This document shows, in pieces, positions 7,212 through 19,400 of a stretch of DNA of 24,817 bases. Origin of the DNA: Rubrobacter sp. (GTDB lineage Bacteria; Actinomycetota; Rubrobacteria; Rubrobacterales; Rubrobacteraceae). Within the stretch, counting starts at the first letter, position 1. Each line of letters opens with the position of its first letter. The translations under genes were made by a program, and so were the position numbers. A model generated the notes under the pieces. It did no database searches. It saw only the letters and a program-made list of their open reading frames with translations, and was not told where the DNA came from. Location: contig JADDPR010000300.1 of the NCBI GenBank assembly GCA_016781775.1, positions 1 to 24,817 of the forward strand. The letters run 5' to 3'.

Positions 7212-10091
7212 TTACCAGGATGTCAGCAGGGCCAGCGGGAAACCGCTCAGAAGCACGTCGGCGGGGATGTTCGCCGCTCCGTCCCGGTCTTCGACGGGGA
7301 CGGTCTCTCCGGTCAGCGCGTCCGTGAGAGACGTTCCGGCGAGCCCCTCCGGAAGCTGAACGCGGACGCCGGAGAGTGCTTCGAGTCGGAGCCTCAGGGC
7401 GCCGGTGTCGTCCGCGAGGGGGGCCATAAGCCTGGGCGCCACGACGACCGCGACGTCCTTCCCGGAGGCACGGGCGAAGGCGACGAGGCGATCGGCGCCC
7501 TCCCCGGAGACCTCGAGCGGTACGTACTCCCCCTCCGAGAAGAGGTCCGGCCTCTCCCCCCTGAGCTTCAGCGCCCGCCAGGTGAGGTAAAGCTTCGGCC
7601 TGCCGTCCTGCCACTCGCCGTCTTCGAGCATGGGCGCCAAGCCTCCGGCGAGGTCGTCGCCGGAAGACATCTCCTCCAGCCCGGCCAGGAGCTTCGCGCG
7701 CATCCCGTAGTCGACGGGGCGGCGGTTGTCCGGGTCGACGAGGCTGAAGTCCCAGAGCTCGTTGCCCTGATAGACGTCCGGGACGCCGGGGACGGTGAGC
7801 TTCAGGAGGGTCTGGGAGAGGCTGTTTAGGGCGCCGAGACGGGCTATCTCGCGGGCGAACGGGAGGAACTCCTGGAGGAAGAGGTCGTTCCCGGAGGGGG
7901 TGAGGAGGGCGTCGACGAAGTGGGCGACGGCCCCCTCGTACTCCTCGTTCGCGTTCGTCCAGGAGGTGTGGACGCCGGCCTCCCGGATCGCCTTCTCCAT
8001 GTACGCCAGGATGCGTCCGCGGAAGGCACCGAGGCCCTCCTCGTCGAGACCGTCGAGGGCTTCGAGGGGCCAGGCTCCGAGCAGGGTCGCGTAGAGGAGG
8101 TACTCGTCGTTGCGGCTCGGGGCGGGGTGGTCCTCGATCACGCGCCGGCGCGTGCGGTTGGCCCGTCCCCAGCGCAGGAGGGCCTCGCGCCACGCAAGGG
8201 GCATCTCGGAGAGGACGTTGATCCTGGCGCGCACGTCCTCGCCGCGCTTGGTGTCGTGGGTGGAGGTGGCGAGCATCGCGTGCGGCCAGCGGCGCGCCCT
8301 CTCGGCGTTCTCTATGTGAAAGGCCGCGACCGAGACGCCGAAGCGCTCGGGCTCGCCGCCGACCTCGTTGAGCGAGGGGAGGCGGTTGTGGATGTAGAGG
8401 GAGGTGTCCTCCATCCCCTTCGCCATGACCGGCCCCGTGTACTGCTGGAACTTCCCGACGAACGCCTCGACGGCGCGCCGGTACTCCTCCGGGCCCTCCT
8501 CTTCCAGGAGCAGGACCTCGTGGAGGAAGTCGTAGGAACTGGTGTCGGGGGCGGTCGTCCTCGCCTTCGCGCTGCCTACCGCCCAATCTACGTACTTGCG
8601 GTCGGCGTCGGAGACGCGGCCGGGCTTCACGTAGGTGCGGTAGATCGGGAAGCGGGCGACGACCTCGGTGATGGTGTCCCGCACGACGTGGAGGGTGAAG
8701 TCGTACTGGCGGCGACCGGCGAAGCCCTCGGCGATGCGCAGCAGGCGGCGGGAGAGGACGTTCAGCTCGCTCGCTAGCTCGTCGCGCATGGCGATCTTCT
8801 TGGAGGAGTAGAGCAGGTCCTCGAAGGTCGTGGTGCGCCCGGTGAAGCGGCGGTAGGCCCGGTCGATGCCGTCCTCGCCCTGCCCGTCCACGAACAAACC
8901 GTTCAAGAGGTTCATGAACTCGTAGCCGACCGTGCCGGAGACCGGCCAGTCCTCGGGGAGGCGCTCGTGCGCGGCCAGGATCTTCTCGACCACCACGTAC
9001 GCCGGCGGCTCGCCCTCGCCGCTCCTCAGCGCTTTTGTAGCCGCCTCCTGCAGGTCCTCGAAGTAGCCCGCCGGATCGTACAGGCCGTCGGGGTGGTCTA
9101 TGCGCAAGCCGTTTATCTTGCCGTCCTTCAGGAGGCCGAGGACCAGGCCGTGCGTGGCGTCGAAGACCTCCCGGTCCTCCTGGCGGATGCCGGCGAGGTC
9201 GTTTATGGCGAAGAACCTGCGGTAGTTGATCTCGTCGCTCGCCACCCTCCAGTACGCGAGCCGGTACGCCTGCTCCTCCAGGATGCGGTGCAGCCCCTCG
9301 AAGCTCTCGGGGGCCCCGGCCTCCCCGTTGAGCGCCTCGACGCGCCGCTGCACCACACCCAGAACCTCCTCGGAGGACTCGCACAAACGATGGAGGCGGG
9401 CCTTGTTCACCGCCGAATCGCGCATCCTCTCCAGGACGGCCTCTTCTGACGTCTCGTCCCGGCCCGGCAGGTTGCCGAAGGCCGTCGCGAGGCTCTCGAA
9501 CTCCATCGTCTCCATCTCCCCCTCGGCGAGCGGCAGGCCGTCGAGGATGGAGGGGTACGTCTTCGGGTCGATGGGGAAGCGGTGCTCGTAGAAGAAGACG
9601 GAGAAGGAGCCCTCCCCCCGGTCGAAGCGAAGCTCCAGCTCGCCGTTCTCCAGGGTGGCGCGGTAGTGGTCGCCGAGGACGGGGAGGAGCACCTTGCCGC
9701 GGAGCTCGGGGCGGTTGATCGGGTACCAGTCGATGTCGAAGAAGGAAGCGTTCTCCGAGGCGGGGCCGTGCTCCAGCACGTCGGTCCAACGCTCGTTCTC
9801 GCTGCCCACCCCGACGTGGTTCGGGACGATGTCGAGGATCTGCCCCATCTCCCCTTCGTGCAGGGCACGCACCATCTCCTCGTACTCCCGAGGCGTCCCG
9901 ATCTCCGGGTTCAACTCGTTGTGGTCCACAACGTCGTAGCCGTGGGTACTCCCGGGGCGCGCCTTCGTGTAGGGCGAGGCGTAAAGGTCGCTCACCCCGA
10001 GCCTCGCCAGGTACGGCGCAAGTCGTGTAACGTCCTCGAAGCGGAACTCGCCGCTGAGTTGTATCCGGTAGGTCGCGCGCGGGCCCCTCAT
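7212..10091 (-). CDS. treY: Maltooligosyltrehalose synthase (TreY)
   Basis: Glycoside hydrolase family 13 enzyme that turns the reducing-end maltose unit of an alpha-1,4-glucan into a trehalosyl end, giving the TreZ substrate. The protein starts MRGPRATYRIQLSGEF, the typical TreY N terminus, followed by the GH13 regions: ILDIVPNHVG, INGLRIDHPDGL with the nucleophile Asp, VVVEKILA with the acid Glu, and ATSTHDTKRGEDVRAR with the third carboxylate. The C-terminal part contains PGVPDVYQGNELWD. At 959 residues it is at the long end for the family. The frame stays open far upstream, but that is antisense-free overlap with treZ; ATG 10091 is chosen because it overlaps the treZ TGA (ATGA). Last gene of the cluster; no clear terminator. 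Confidence 0.95.
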   Translation of the reverse strand: MRGPRATYRIQLSGEFRFEDVTRLAPYLARLGVSDLYASPYTKARPGSTHGYDVVDHNELNPEIGTPREYEEMVRALHEGEMGQILDIVPNHVGVGSENERWTDVLEHGPASENASFFDIDWYPINRPELRGKVLLPVLGDHYRATLENGELELRFDRGEGSFSVFFYEHRFPIDPKTYPSILDGLPLAEGEMETMEFESLATAFGNLPGRDETSEEAVLERMRDSAVNKARLHRLCESSEEVLGVVQRRVEALNGEAGAPESFEGLHRILEEQAYRLAYWRVASDEINYRRFFAINDLAGIRQEDREVFDATHGLVLGLLKDGKINGLRIDHPDGLYDPAGYFEDLQEAATKALRSGEGEPPAYVVVEKILAAHERLPEDWPVSGTVGYEFMNLLNGLFVDGQGEDGIDRAYRRFTGRTTTFEDLLYSSKKIAMRDELASELNVLSRRLLRIAEGFAGRRQYDFTLHVVRDTITEVVARFPIYRTYVKPGRVSDADRKYVDWAVGSAKARTTAPDTSSYDFLHEVLLLEEEGPEEYRRAVEAFVGKFQQYTGPVMAKGMEDTSLYIHNRLPSLNEVGGEPERFGVSVAAFHIENAERARRWPHAMLATSTHDTKRGEDVRARINVLSEMPLAWREALLRWGRANRTRRRVIEDHPAPSRNDEYLLYATLLGAWPLEALDGLDEEGLGAFRGRILAYMEKAIREAGVHTSWTNANEEYEGAVAHFVDALLTPSGNDLFLQEFLPFAREIARLGALNSLSQTLLKLTVPGVPDVYQGNELWDFSLVDPDNRRPVDYGMRAKLLAGLEEMSSGDDLAGGLAPMLEDGEWQDGRPKLYLTWRALKLRGERPDLFSEGEYVPLEVSGEGADRLVAFARASGKDVAVVVAPRLMAPLADDTGALRLRLEALSGVRVQLPEGLAGTSLTDALTGETVPVEDRDGAANIPADVLLSGFPLALLTSW

Positions 10092-11892
10092 CGTCCCGCC
10101 TCCGCCAGATACCAGGCGATGGACCACGGCGGCAGGTTGCCCCCCTCGGGCTCGTCGCCCGTCGCGTACAGGAGCCGACCCTGGGGCTCCTCGAACCCGG
10201 GGCCGGGTTCGGAGCCGAGGTTGGCGAGGAGCACGAGGGTCGAGCCGTCGCCGAGGGTCCAGTTCGCCGTGAGGCCCCTCTCGCCGACGAGCCGGAAGGC
10301 GCCTCCGCCCCCCATGCCGGGGAGGCGCGGGACGATCTCGCGGGCGCGGAGCGCGAGGAGTTCTCGGTACAGGCCGAGCCGTTCGGCGTGCTCGGGGCCG
10401 TCCCTTTCGCCCCATTTCAGGGCGGAAGCACGGAAGGTCTCTTCCGCGCTCGGGTCGGGGATTCGCTCGCGCGTCTCGGGGTCGGAGAACGCGGGGAACT
10501 TGGCAAATTCCGCGCGCCGTCCTTCCGTGACGAGGGGGGCGAGGTCCGCCTCGAAGTCGCAGAAGAAAAGGAAGGGGGTGGAGGCGGCCCACTCCTCGCC
10601 CATGAAGATCATCGGGACGTGCGGGGAGATGAGGTATATAGCCGCGGCGGCCCTTGCCGCCTCGGGCGAGGCGAGGGCGGAGATCCTGTCCCCGAAAGCC
10701 CTGTTGCCGACCTGATCGTGGTTTTGCAGGAACGAGACGAAGGCGGTCGGCGCGAGGTCCCCGCTCGGCTCGCCGCGAACCTCGCCCTTGTTGGGGGAGG
10801 TCTCCCCCTGGTACGTGAAGCCCTCGGCGAGGCAGCGCCCGAAGCGCTGTACGGGGGCGTCGGCGTAGTCTGCGTAGTAGCTCGCGTCCTCCCCTGTGAG
10901 TACGACGTGCAAGGAGTTGTGGTAGTCGTCGTCCCACTGGGCGTCGTAGAGGGGGCGTCCGTCTCCCCGCGGCCTGAGGTAGGAGGCGTTGTTGCCCTCG
11001 TTCTCCAGGACGAGGTGGATGTGACGGTTCCGGCCGGGGCCGTTCCTTATGCGGCGGGAAAGCTCTTCCAGGAAGTGGGGGATCGTGTCGTCCTGGATCG
11101 CGTGTACCGCGTCGAACCTGAGGCCGTCGAACTGGTACTCCTCCAGCCAGTAGAGGGCGTTGTGCGCGAAGAAGTCGCGGACGAAGGGGCTGCCCTCGCC
11201 GTCGTAGTTGATCGCCGCCCCCCACGGCGTCTCGTGACGCTCCGTAAAGAAGTGTTTCGCGTAGGCGTACAGGTAGTTCCCCTCCGGCCCGAAGTGGTTG
11301 TAGACGACGTCGAGAAAGACCTGCAAGCCCCTCCCGTGCGCCGCCGCGACGAAGCTCTTGAGCTCCTCGGGCGTCCCGTAGGAGGAGTCGGGGGCATAGG
11401 GCAAGACCCCGTCGTAGCCCCAGTTGCGCCCGCCGGGGAAGTCCGAGAGCGGCATGATCTGGACCGCCGTAACGCCGAGCTCAACGAGATGGTCCAGCCT
11501 CGCCTCGGCCCCGGCGAAGGTGCCCTCGGAGCTGAAGGTGCCGATGTGCAGCTCGTAGAAGACCGTCTCCTCCCAGGGCCGCCCGCGCCAGCCGTCGTCC
11601 CCCCACTCGAAGCGGAGGGGATCGAAGACCATGCTCGGCCCGTGCACGTCCTCGGGCTGATACCTCGATGCCGGGTCGGGGACCTCCTGACCGCCGTCTA
11701 TGCGGTAGCGGTAGAGGTCGCCGTGCGAAGCCTCCGCTTCGAGCTCGAAGAGTCCACCCTCGCCCCGGATCATCCGCACGGCCTCGCCCCGGAGGACGAG
11801 CTCGACCTCCCCGGCGTCGGGAGCCCACAGCACGAAGCGGGCCCGGCCGTCCCCGAGGAGGTTCGCCCCGAAGGGCATCTCGTGGGCGCGCC

Positions 11893-11896
<4 letters not shown>
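10088..11896 (-). CDS. treZ: Maltooligosyltrehalose trehalohydrolase (TreZ)
   Basis: Releases free trehalose from the maltooligosyl-trehalose made by TreY. Residues 1-100 form the N-terminal beta-sandwich (EMPFGANLL, FVLWAPDAGEVEL). The GH13 barrel follows, with FLDVVYNHFGPEGNYL, FDGLRFDAVHAI (nucleophile Asp near 262), HLVLENEGN (acid Glu near 298) and SFLQNHDQVGNRA. Total 602 residues, usual length. I prefer the GTG at 11896: it overlaps the glgX TGA by four bases (GTGA) and has GGAGGGGA just upstream, while ATG 11878 has no ribosome site. The gene is coupled on both sides, to glgX before and treY after, so debranching and the two trehalose-releasing steps are made together. Confidence 0.95.
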
Positions 11897-14026
<2,130 letters not shown>

Positions 14027-14034
<8 letters not shown>

Positions 14035-14056
14035 TGGAGAATCCTTTAGGGGTCAT
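14027..14056 (-). CDS. Possible nine-residue leader peptide overlapping the glgX start
   Basis: ATG 14056 follows AAAGGAAATC, a strong ribosome site, and encodes MTPKGFSIE before a TAG that overlaps the TTG start of glgX. Such overlap could couple glgX translation to the leader. Equally, a one-base change would fuse it to glgX as a normal N terminus. Confidence 0.35.
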
Positions 14057-14073
14057 GATTTCCTTTCTTTGGA

Positions 14074-14232
14074 GCTTGTCAGCCCGTCAGCACGCCTTCG
14101 GCTTTCAGCCCGGCAGCTCTGTACAGCGGGTCACTCTACCCGCACCCCTCAGCCGCTACGCTTCCCGCGAGTCTGGCGTTCGGCGGGTGGACCTCCTGCC
14201 CACCGCCCGCTGCTGCTGAAGGGCTGACGAGC
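14074..14232. repeat. Long inverted repeat enclosing smaller hairpins in the glgB-glgX gap
   Basis: The 19-base arm at 14074-14092 is complementary to 14214-14232 at 17 of 19 positions. Between the arms, GCGGGT and ACCCGC (14126-14143) form a six-pair hairpin, and a GC-rich stem with one bulge spans about 14182-14210. Just outside the right arm, GCCGGC/GCCGGC brackets three bases near 14231-14245. The whole gap can fold as a branched RNA on the minus strand. It may set relative expression of glgB and glgX, or be a small mobile inverted-repeat element. Confidence 0.55.
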
Positions 14233-14252
14233 CGGCGAAGCCGGCATGCTAA

Positions 14253-16439
14253 CTAGCCCACCGGCCTCAGGATTATCGTCGATAAAGGCGGGAGCGTCAG
14301 GGAGAGGGAATGGTCTCGGCCCTGCGCAGGGACGGACCCGGCGGAGAGTGCGCCGCCGTTGCCCACGCCGCTCCCGCCGTAGGATTCCGAGTCGGTGTTG
14401 AGGACCTCGGAGTAGGGGCCCTCTCCGGGGACGCCGACCCGGTAGCCCTCGCGGACCATCGGGGTCATGTTGCAGACGACGAGGGCATGGTCCTCGCCGC
14501 TCCGGTCGAGCCTGAGGAAGGCAAAGACGCTGTTCTCGCGGTCTTTGCCCTCGATCCACTCGAAGCCCCGCGGCTCGAAATCGACCTCGTGGAGCGCCGG
14601 GGTGTTCTTATACAGCGCGTTCAGGTCGCGCACGAGGGCGCGCACGCCTTCGTGGTAGCGGCCTTTGAGGAGGTGCCAGTCGAGGCCGACATCGTGGTTC
14701 CACTCCCTGCCTTGAGCGAACTCGCCGCCCATGAACAGGAGTTGCTTACCGGGGTGGCCGTACATGAAGCCGAAGTAGGCACGCAGGTTGGCGAACTTCT
14801 GCCACTCGTCGCCGGGCATCTTGTTTATGAGGGAGCCCTTGCCGTGAACTACCTCGTCGTGGGAGAGTGGGAGGACGAAGTTCTCGTTGAACGCGTAGAC
14901 GAGCCCGAAGGTGAGCTTGTCGTGGTGGTGGAGGCGGTTTATGGGGTCCTCGCTCATGTAGTCGAGGGTGTCGTGCATCCAGCCCATGTTCCACTTGTAG
15001 CCGAAGCCAAGGCCCCCAGCGTAGACGGGCCCCGAGACTTGCGGCCACGCGGTCGACTCCTCAGCGTACGTCTGGGTCTCGGCGTGCTCGGCGTAGACCG
15101 TCTCGTTCAGGCGCTTGAGGAAGGCGACGGCTTCCAAATCCTCGTTGCCGCCGAACTCGTTGGGGACCCAATGGCCCTCCTCGCGCGAGTAGTCGAGGTA
15201 GAGCATGGAGGCCACGGCGTCGACCCTGAGGCCGTCTATGTGGTACTCGGAGAGCCAGAACAGGGCGTTTGCGAGAAGGTAATTCTGGACCTCCGGGCGG
15301 CCGAAGTTGAAGACGAGGGTGCCCCAGTCGGCGTGTCGGCCGCGGCGGGGGTCGGCGTGCTCGTAGAGGTGGGTGCCGTCGAAGAAGCCCAGACCGTGCG
15401 GATCTTCCGGGAAGTGGGCCGGGACCCAGTCCATGAGCACGCCTATCCCCGCCCTATGAAAGGAATCGACGAGGTTCTTGAAGTCGTCGGGCGAGCCGTA
15501 GCGGCTCGTCGGGGCGTAGAGCCCGAGGGGCTGGTAGCCCCACGAGCCGTCGAAGGGGTACTCCGTCGGCGGCAGAAACTCGACGTGGGTGTAGCCCATC
15601 TCGGCGACGTAGGAGACGAGCTGGTCGGCGAGCTGGTCGTAGCTCAGGTACGTGCCGTCCTCGGCCCGCCGCCAGGAGCCGAGGTGGACCTCGTAGATCG
15701 CGATGGGCGCGTCGTGGGCGTTCTTGCGGAGCCGGTTCTCCATCCACTCTGTGTCGCCCCAGGAGTAGTCCTGCGGGTCGTGGACGACGGAGGCGGTGCC
15801 GGGGAGCCCTTCGGCCCTGAAAGCGTACGGGTCGGCCTTCAGGGGCATGAAGTTGCCGTGGGGGCCTTTGATCTCGTACTTATAGCTCTCGCCCCCGCCG
15901 ATCCCGGGGACGAAGATCTCCCAGACCCCGGCGGCGTGGTGCTTGCGCATGACGTGGCGGCGGCCGTCCCACTCGTTGAAGTGGCCGACGACGGAGACCC
16001 GGCTCGCGTTCGGTGCCCAGACCGTGAACAGGACGCCGCGCACGCCCTCGATCTCCCGGACGTGCGCCCCCATCCACTCGTAGAGGGCGAGGTGGTTCCC
16101 CTCGTTGAAGAGGTACAGGTCGTACTCGTTCACGGCGGACGGGAAGCGGTACGGGTCTTCGAACTCCCACTCCCCGCCCTCGTTACGCGCGTGAAGCTTG
16201 TACGGCACCCGCCCCTCGGTCGCGACCGGGCCCGCGAAGAACCCCTCCGGGCCCGCGGGCTCGAGCTCGCCCAGGGGGCGTCCGTCCTCGGCGAGTACCG
16301 AGACGGAGCGGGCGCCGGGGACGAAGGCGCGTACCACCAATCTGCCCCCGCCATCCTTGTGCATCCCCAGAAAAGAGAACGGGTCGGGGTGTTCGCCTCT
16401 CGTCACGGCCCGCGCCGCCGCCACCTCGGCGTGCTCCAT
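14253..16439 (-). CDS. glgB: 1,4-alpha-glucan branching enzyme
   Basis: Cuts alpha-1,4 chains and rejoins them as alpha-1,6 branches, maturing the polymer built by GlgE. The 728-residue protein has two N-terminal beta domains (about 1-110 and 111-220), the second the CBM48 type with FTVWAPNASRVSVVGHFNEW, then the GH13_9 barrel: VLMDWVPAHFP, HIDGLRVDAVASMLYLDY with nucleophile Asp407, AEESTAWP with acid Glu460, and LPLSHDEVVHGKGS. ATG 16439 overlaps the preceding TGA (TGATG) and has GGGAGGAA just upstream; a TTG one codon earlier is also possible. Coupled to the treS-maltokinase gene before it. Typical length and intact catalytic set. Confidence 0.97.
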   Translation of the reverse strand: MEHAEVAAARAVTRGEHPDPFSFLGMHKDGGGRLVVRAFVPGARSVSVLAEDGRPLGELEPAGPEGFFAGPVATEGRVPYKLHARNEGGEWEFEDPYRFPSAVNEYDLYLFNEGNHLALYEWMGAHVREIEGVRGVLFTVWAPNASRVSVVGHFNEWDGRRHVMRKHHAAGVWEIFVPGIGGGESYKYEIKGPHGNFMPLKADPYAFRAEGLPGTASVVHDPQDYSWGDTEWMENRLRKNAHDAPIAIYEVHLGSWRRAEDGTYLSYDQLADQLVSYVAEMGYTHVEFLPPTEYPFDGSWGYQPLGLYAPTSRYGSPDDFKNLVDSFHRAGIGVLMDWVPAHFPEDPHGLGFFDGTHLYEHADPRRGRHADWGTLVFNFGRPEVQNYLLANALFWLSEYHIDGLRVDAVASMLYLDYSREEGHWVPNEFGGNEDLEAVAFLKRLNETVYAEHAETQTYAEESTAWPQVSGPVYAGGLGFGYKWNMGWMHDTLDYMSEDPINRLHHHDKLTFGLVYAFNENFVLPLSHDEVVHGKGSLINKMPGDEWQKFANLRAYFGFMYGHPGKQLLFMGGEFAQGREWNHDVGLDWHLLKGRYHEGVRALVRDLNALYKNTPALHEVDFEPRGFEWIEGKDRENSVFAFLRLDRSGEDHALVVCNMTPMVREGYRVGVPGEGPYSEVLNTDSESYGGSGVGNGGALSAGSVPAQGRDHSLSLTLPPLSTIILRPVG

Positions 16440-19400
16440 CAAACTTCCTCCCTTTCGTGCGTCTCGATCCCTTCCCCGCCGTCCCCGGGGTGGTGTCCCC
16501 GCAGCAAGTTCAGGATGCCCCTCACGGGGCTACCGAGCCAATCCGGCCGGTTGTCCAGCTCGTAGCGGACCTCGTAGAGGGCCTTCTCGAGGGTGAAGAG
16601 CTCGATGAGCGCCCTCGCGTCGTGGGGATCCTCGGGGTAGGAGGGGCTACCCGCAGCCCCCCCCTGGTAGCCTTCGAGGAAGGCATCGCGGGTGCCCTCC
16701 TCCCACTCCAGGGCCCAGCGCTCCATGTTCTCGCGGTTGTCCAAGCGCTCGACGCTCACGTTGTGGAACGCGGCGTAGGCGGCGTAGTTGAACGAGCGGA
16801 GCATCCCGGCGACGTCGCGCATCGGCGAGTGCTTGGCCCGGCGCTCCTCCATGGGACGGCCCGGCTCGCCCTCGAAGTCGATAATCTGGAAATCGTTGTT
16901 CGAGACGAGGACCTGCCCCAGGTGGTAGTCGCCGTGGTGGCGCGTCTTCACGGTCTCGACATCGAGGCCGGAGATCTCATCGAGTCGCTCCACGAGCTCG
17001 TCGCGCCGCCCGAGCAGCTCGTCCACCTCTCCCCGTAGCTCCTCCGGGAGCCCTATCCGGCGGTTCCCGAGGACGGTCAAGGTCTCGTCGGCCTCGCGGC
17101 GGACGTTCTGCGTCCAGCCGCGAAACTCCTCCACGGAGACCGGCTCCGTCGAGAACGCCGGGTCGTCCGTCGGGGTGGCGAAGGCCTTGTGGAGCTCGCC
17201 CGTGCGGTAGCCAAGGGTACGCATGAGGCCGAGGAAGAAGGTGTCCGTCTCCGCTTCTTCCTCCTCGGTGCCGTCCGCGCCGGGGGTCCACGGCGAGACC
17301 AGCCTATCCTCCAGGTGCAGCGCGAGCCGGTCGAGGACGTACGACCAGCCGTCGCCCTGGTTCGGGACGAAGCCCTGGAGGATCGCGAGCGTCGTCTCGC
17401 CGCTCGGCCCGTGGTACTCGACGGCCCCCGCGAGCGGCGGGGTGTGCTCGAAGTGGGCGACCTCGGTGAGGAAGCGTCCGACCTCGAGCTCGGGGTTGAT
17501 GCCGCGCCGGAGCCTCCGGTACAGCTTCGCGACGAGCCTCTCGCCGAAGACGATGGAGGTGTTGCTCTGCTCCACCCCGGAGCGCCTCACGGAGAGCGCA
17601 TTCACGCCGTCCTCGCCGACGAGCTCCTCGAAGGCGCCGGTCTTGGTGAACCGGATCTCCCCTCGCTGCGTCGGGGTTCGCTCCTCGTCGTCCATCGCCC
17701 GGAGGAGGTAGCGGCAGAAACCGTCGTCGGCGACCGCGTCGTGGAGCACCCCGACCCGGGCGCGCCGCCTGAGCTTTGCGACGGCGTACTGGGCGAGAGG
17801 TGCGTAGACGTCCTCCTTCTCCTCCCACGTCGCCGCGAGCGGCAGGGCGTAGAGCTGCCCCTCGCCACCGTCGGCGCCGGCCAAGCGTACCTCCAGGAGG
17901 GCAAGAATGTGGTTCTCCATCTCCACGATCTCGGAGATCTCGATCTTCTCGACCCTCTCCCCCTTGGCGGCGAACCAGCGCCGCGCCCCGAGGAAGGCCG
18001 GCAGGGCGTCCTTCTCAAGCTGGGAGAGCTGCCTCCTGCCGAGGCGCAGGAGAGCACCGGCGGGCGAGACCTCGCGCCCGGCGGGGAGCACGACGACCGG
18101 CGCTACGGGGAGGGCCGGCGGGGCCTCCTGGTGCCAGCGCGGCGCCTGGGCCTCCTTCGTCAACCGGAACCAGTAGAAGGCGTGGCCGGGGAGAGTCAGG
18201 AGGTACGGGAAGCCCGCCTCCCCGATCGGCGGGAAGCTCGCCCCTCCCATAAGCTCGACCGGCACCCTGCCTCGGAAGCGCGCGAGGTCCAGCTCGACGG
18301 GCTGGGCCGAGCGGGAGAGGTTCGCGACGCACAAGATCGTGTCGTCCTCGTACTCCCTGATGTAGGCGAGGACCTTGCGGTTGCCGGGGTGGAGGAACTC
18401 CAGGGTGCCGCGGCCGAAGGCTTTGTGGGCTTTTCTGACCGCGATCAGGCGCTTCATCCAGTTCAGCAGGGAGCCCTGGCTTCGCGCCTGCGCCTCGACG
18501 TTCACGGACTGGAAGCCGTAGACCGGGTCCATGATGGTGGGGAGGTAGAGTCGGGCGGGCTCGGCGCGCGAGAAGCCGGCGTTCCTGTCCCCCGTCCACT
18601 GCATCGGGGTGCGCACCGCGTCGCGGTCGCCCAAGAATACGTTGTCGCCCATCCCGATCTCGTCGCCGTAGTACACGATCGGCGTACCCGGCATGCTCAT
18701 GAGCAGGCTGTTCAAAAGCTCGATGCGGGTCCTATCGTTCTCCATCAACGGGGCGAGGCGGCGACGGATGCCTACGTTTATCCGCATCTGCGGGTCGATG
18801 GCGTAGGTGTCGTACATGTAGTCGCGCTCGCGGTCGGTAACCATCTCCAGGGTGAGCTCGTCGTGGTTTCTGAGGAAGATCCCCCACTGGCCGCCGTCCG
18901 GGGGCTCGGGGGTCTGGTGCATGATCTCGACGATGGGGTGGCGATCCTCCTGCGCCACGGCCATGTAGATCCGGGGCATAAGCGGGAAGTGGAACGCCAT
19001 ATGGCACTCGTCCCCGTCCCCGAAGTACGGCAGGACGTCCTCGGGCCACTGGTTCGCCTCGGCGATAAAGATCCTGTCGCGGTACTGCTTGTCCATCTCC
19101 GCCCGCATCCTCTTCAGGACGTCGTGCGTCTCGGGGAGGTTCTCGTTGTCGGTACCCTCGCGCTCTATAAGGTACGGGATGGCATCGAGCCTCAGGCCGT
19201 CGACCCCTGCGTCGAGCCAGAAGCGCATGACGTTCATCACGCTCTTGAAGACCTGTGGGTTGTCGTGGTTGAGGTCGGGCTGGTGGCCGAAGAAGCGGTG
19301 CCAGTAGTACTGACCGGCCTCCTCGTCCCACGTCCAGTTGGAGCTCTCGGTGTCGGTGAAGATGATGCGCGTGCCCTCGTACTTCTTGCGCGTGTCGCTC

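Noticed and set aside
7212..11225. Apparent 1337-codon minus-strand frame covering treY and part of treZ
   Set aside because: Only the part from ATG 10091 encodes TreY; the upstream part is a GC-rich out-of-frame reading of treZ, whose true frame carries intact catalytic motifs.
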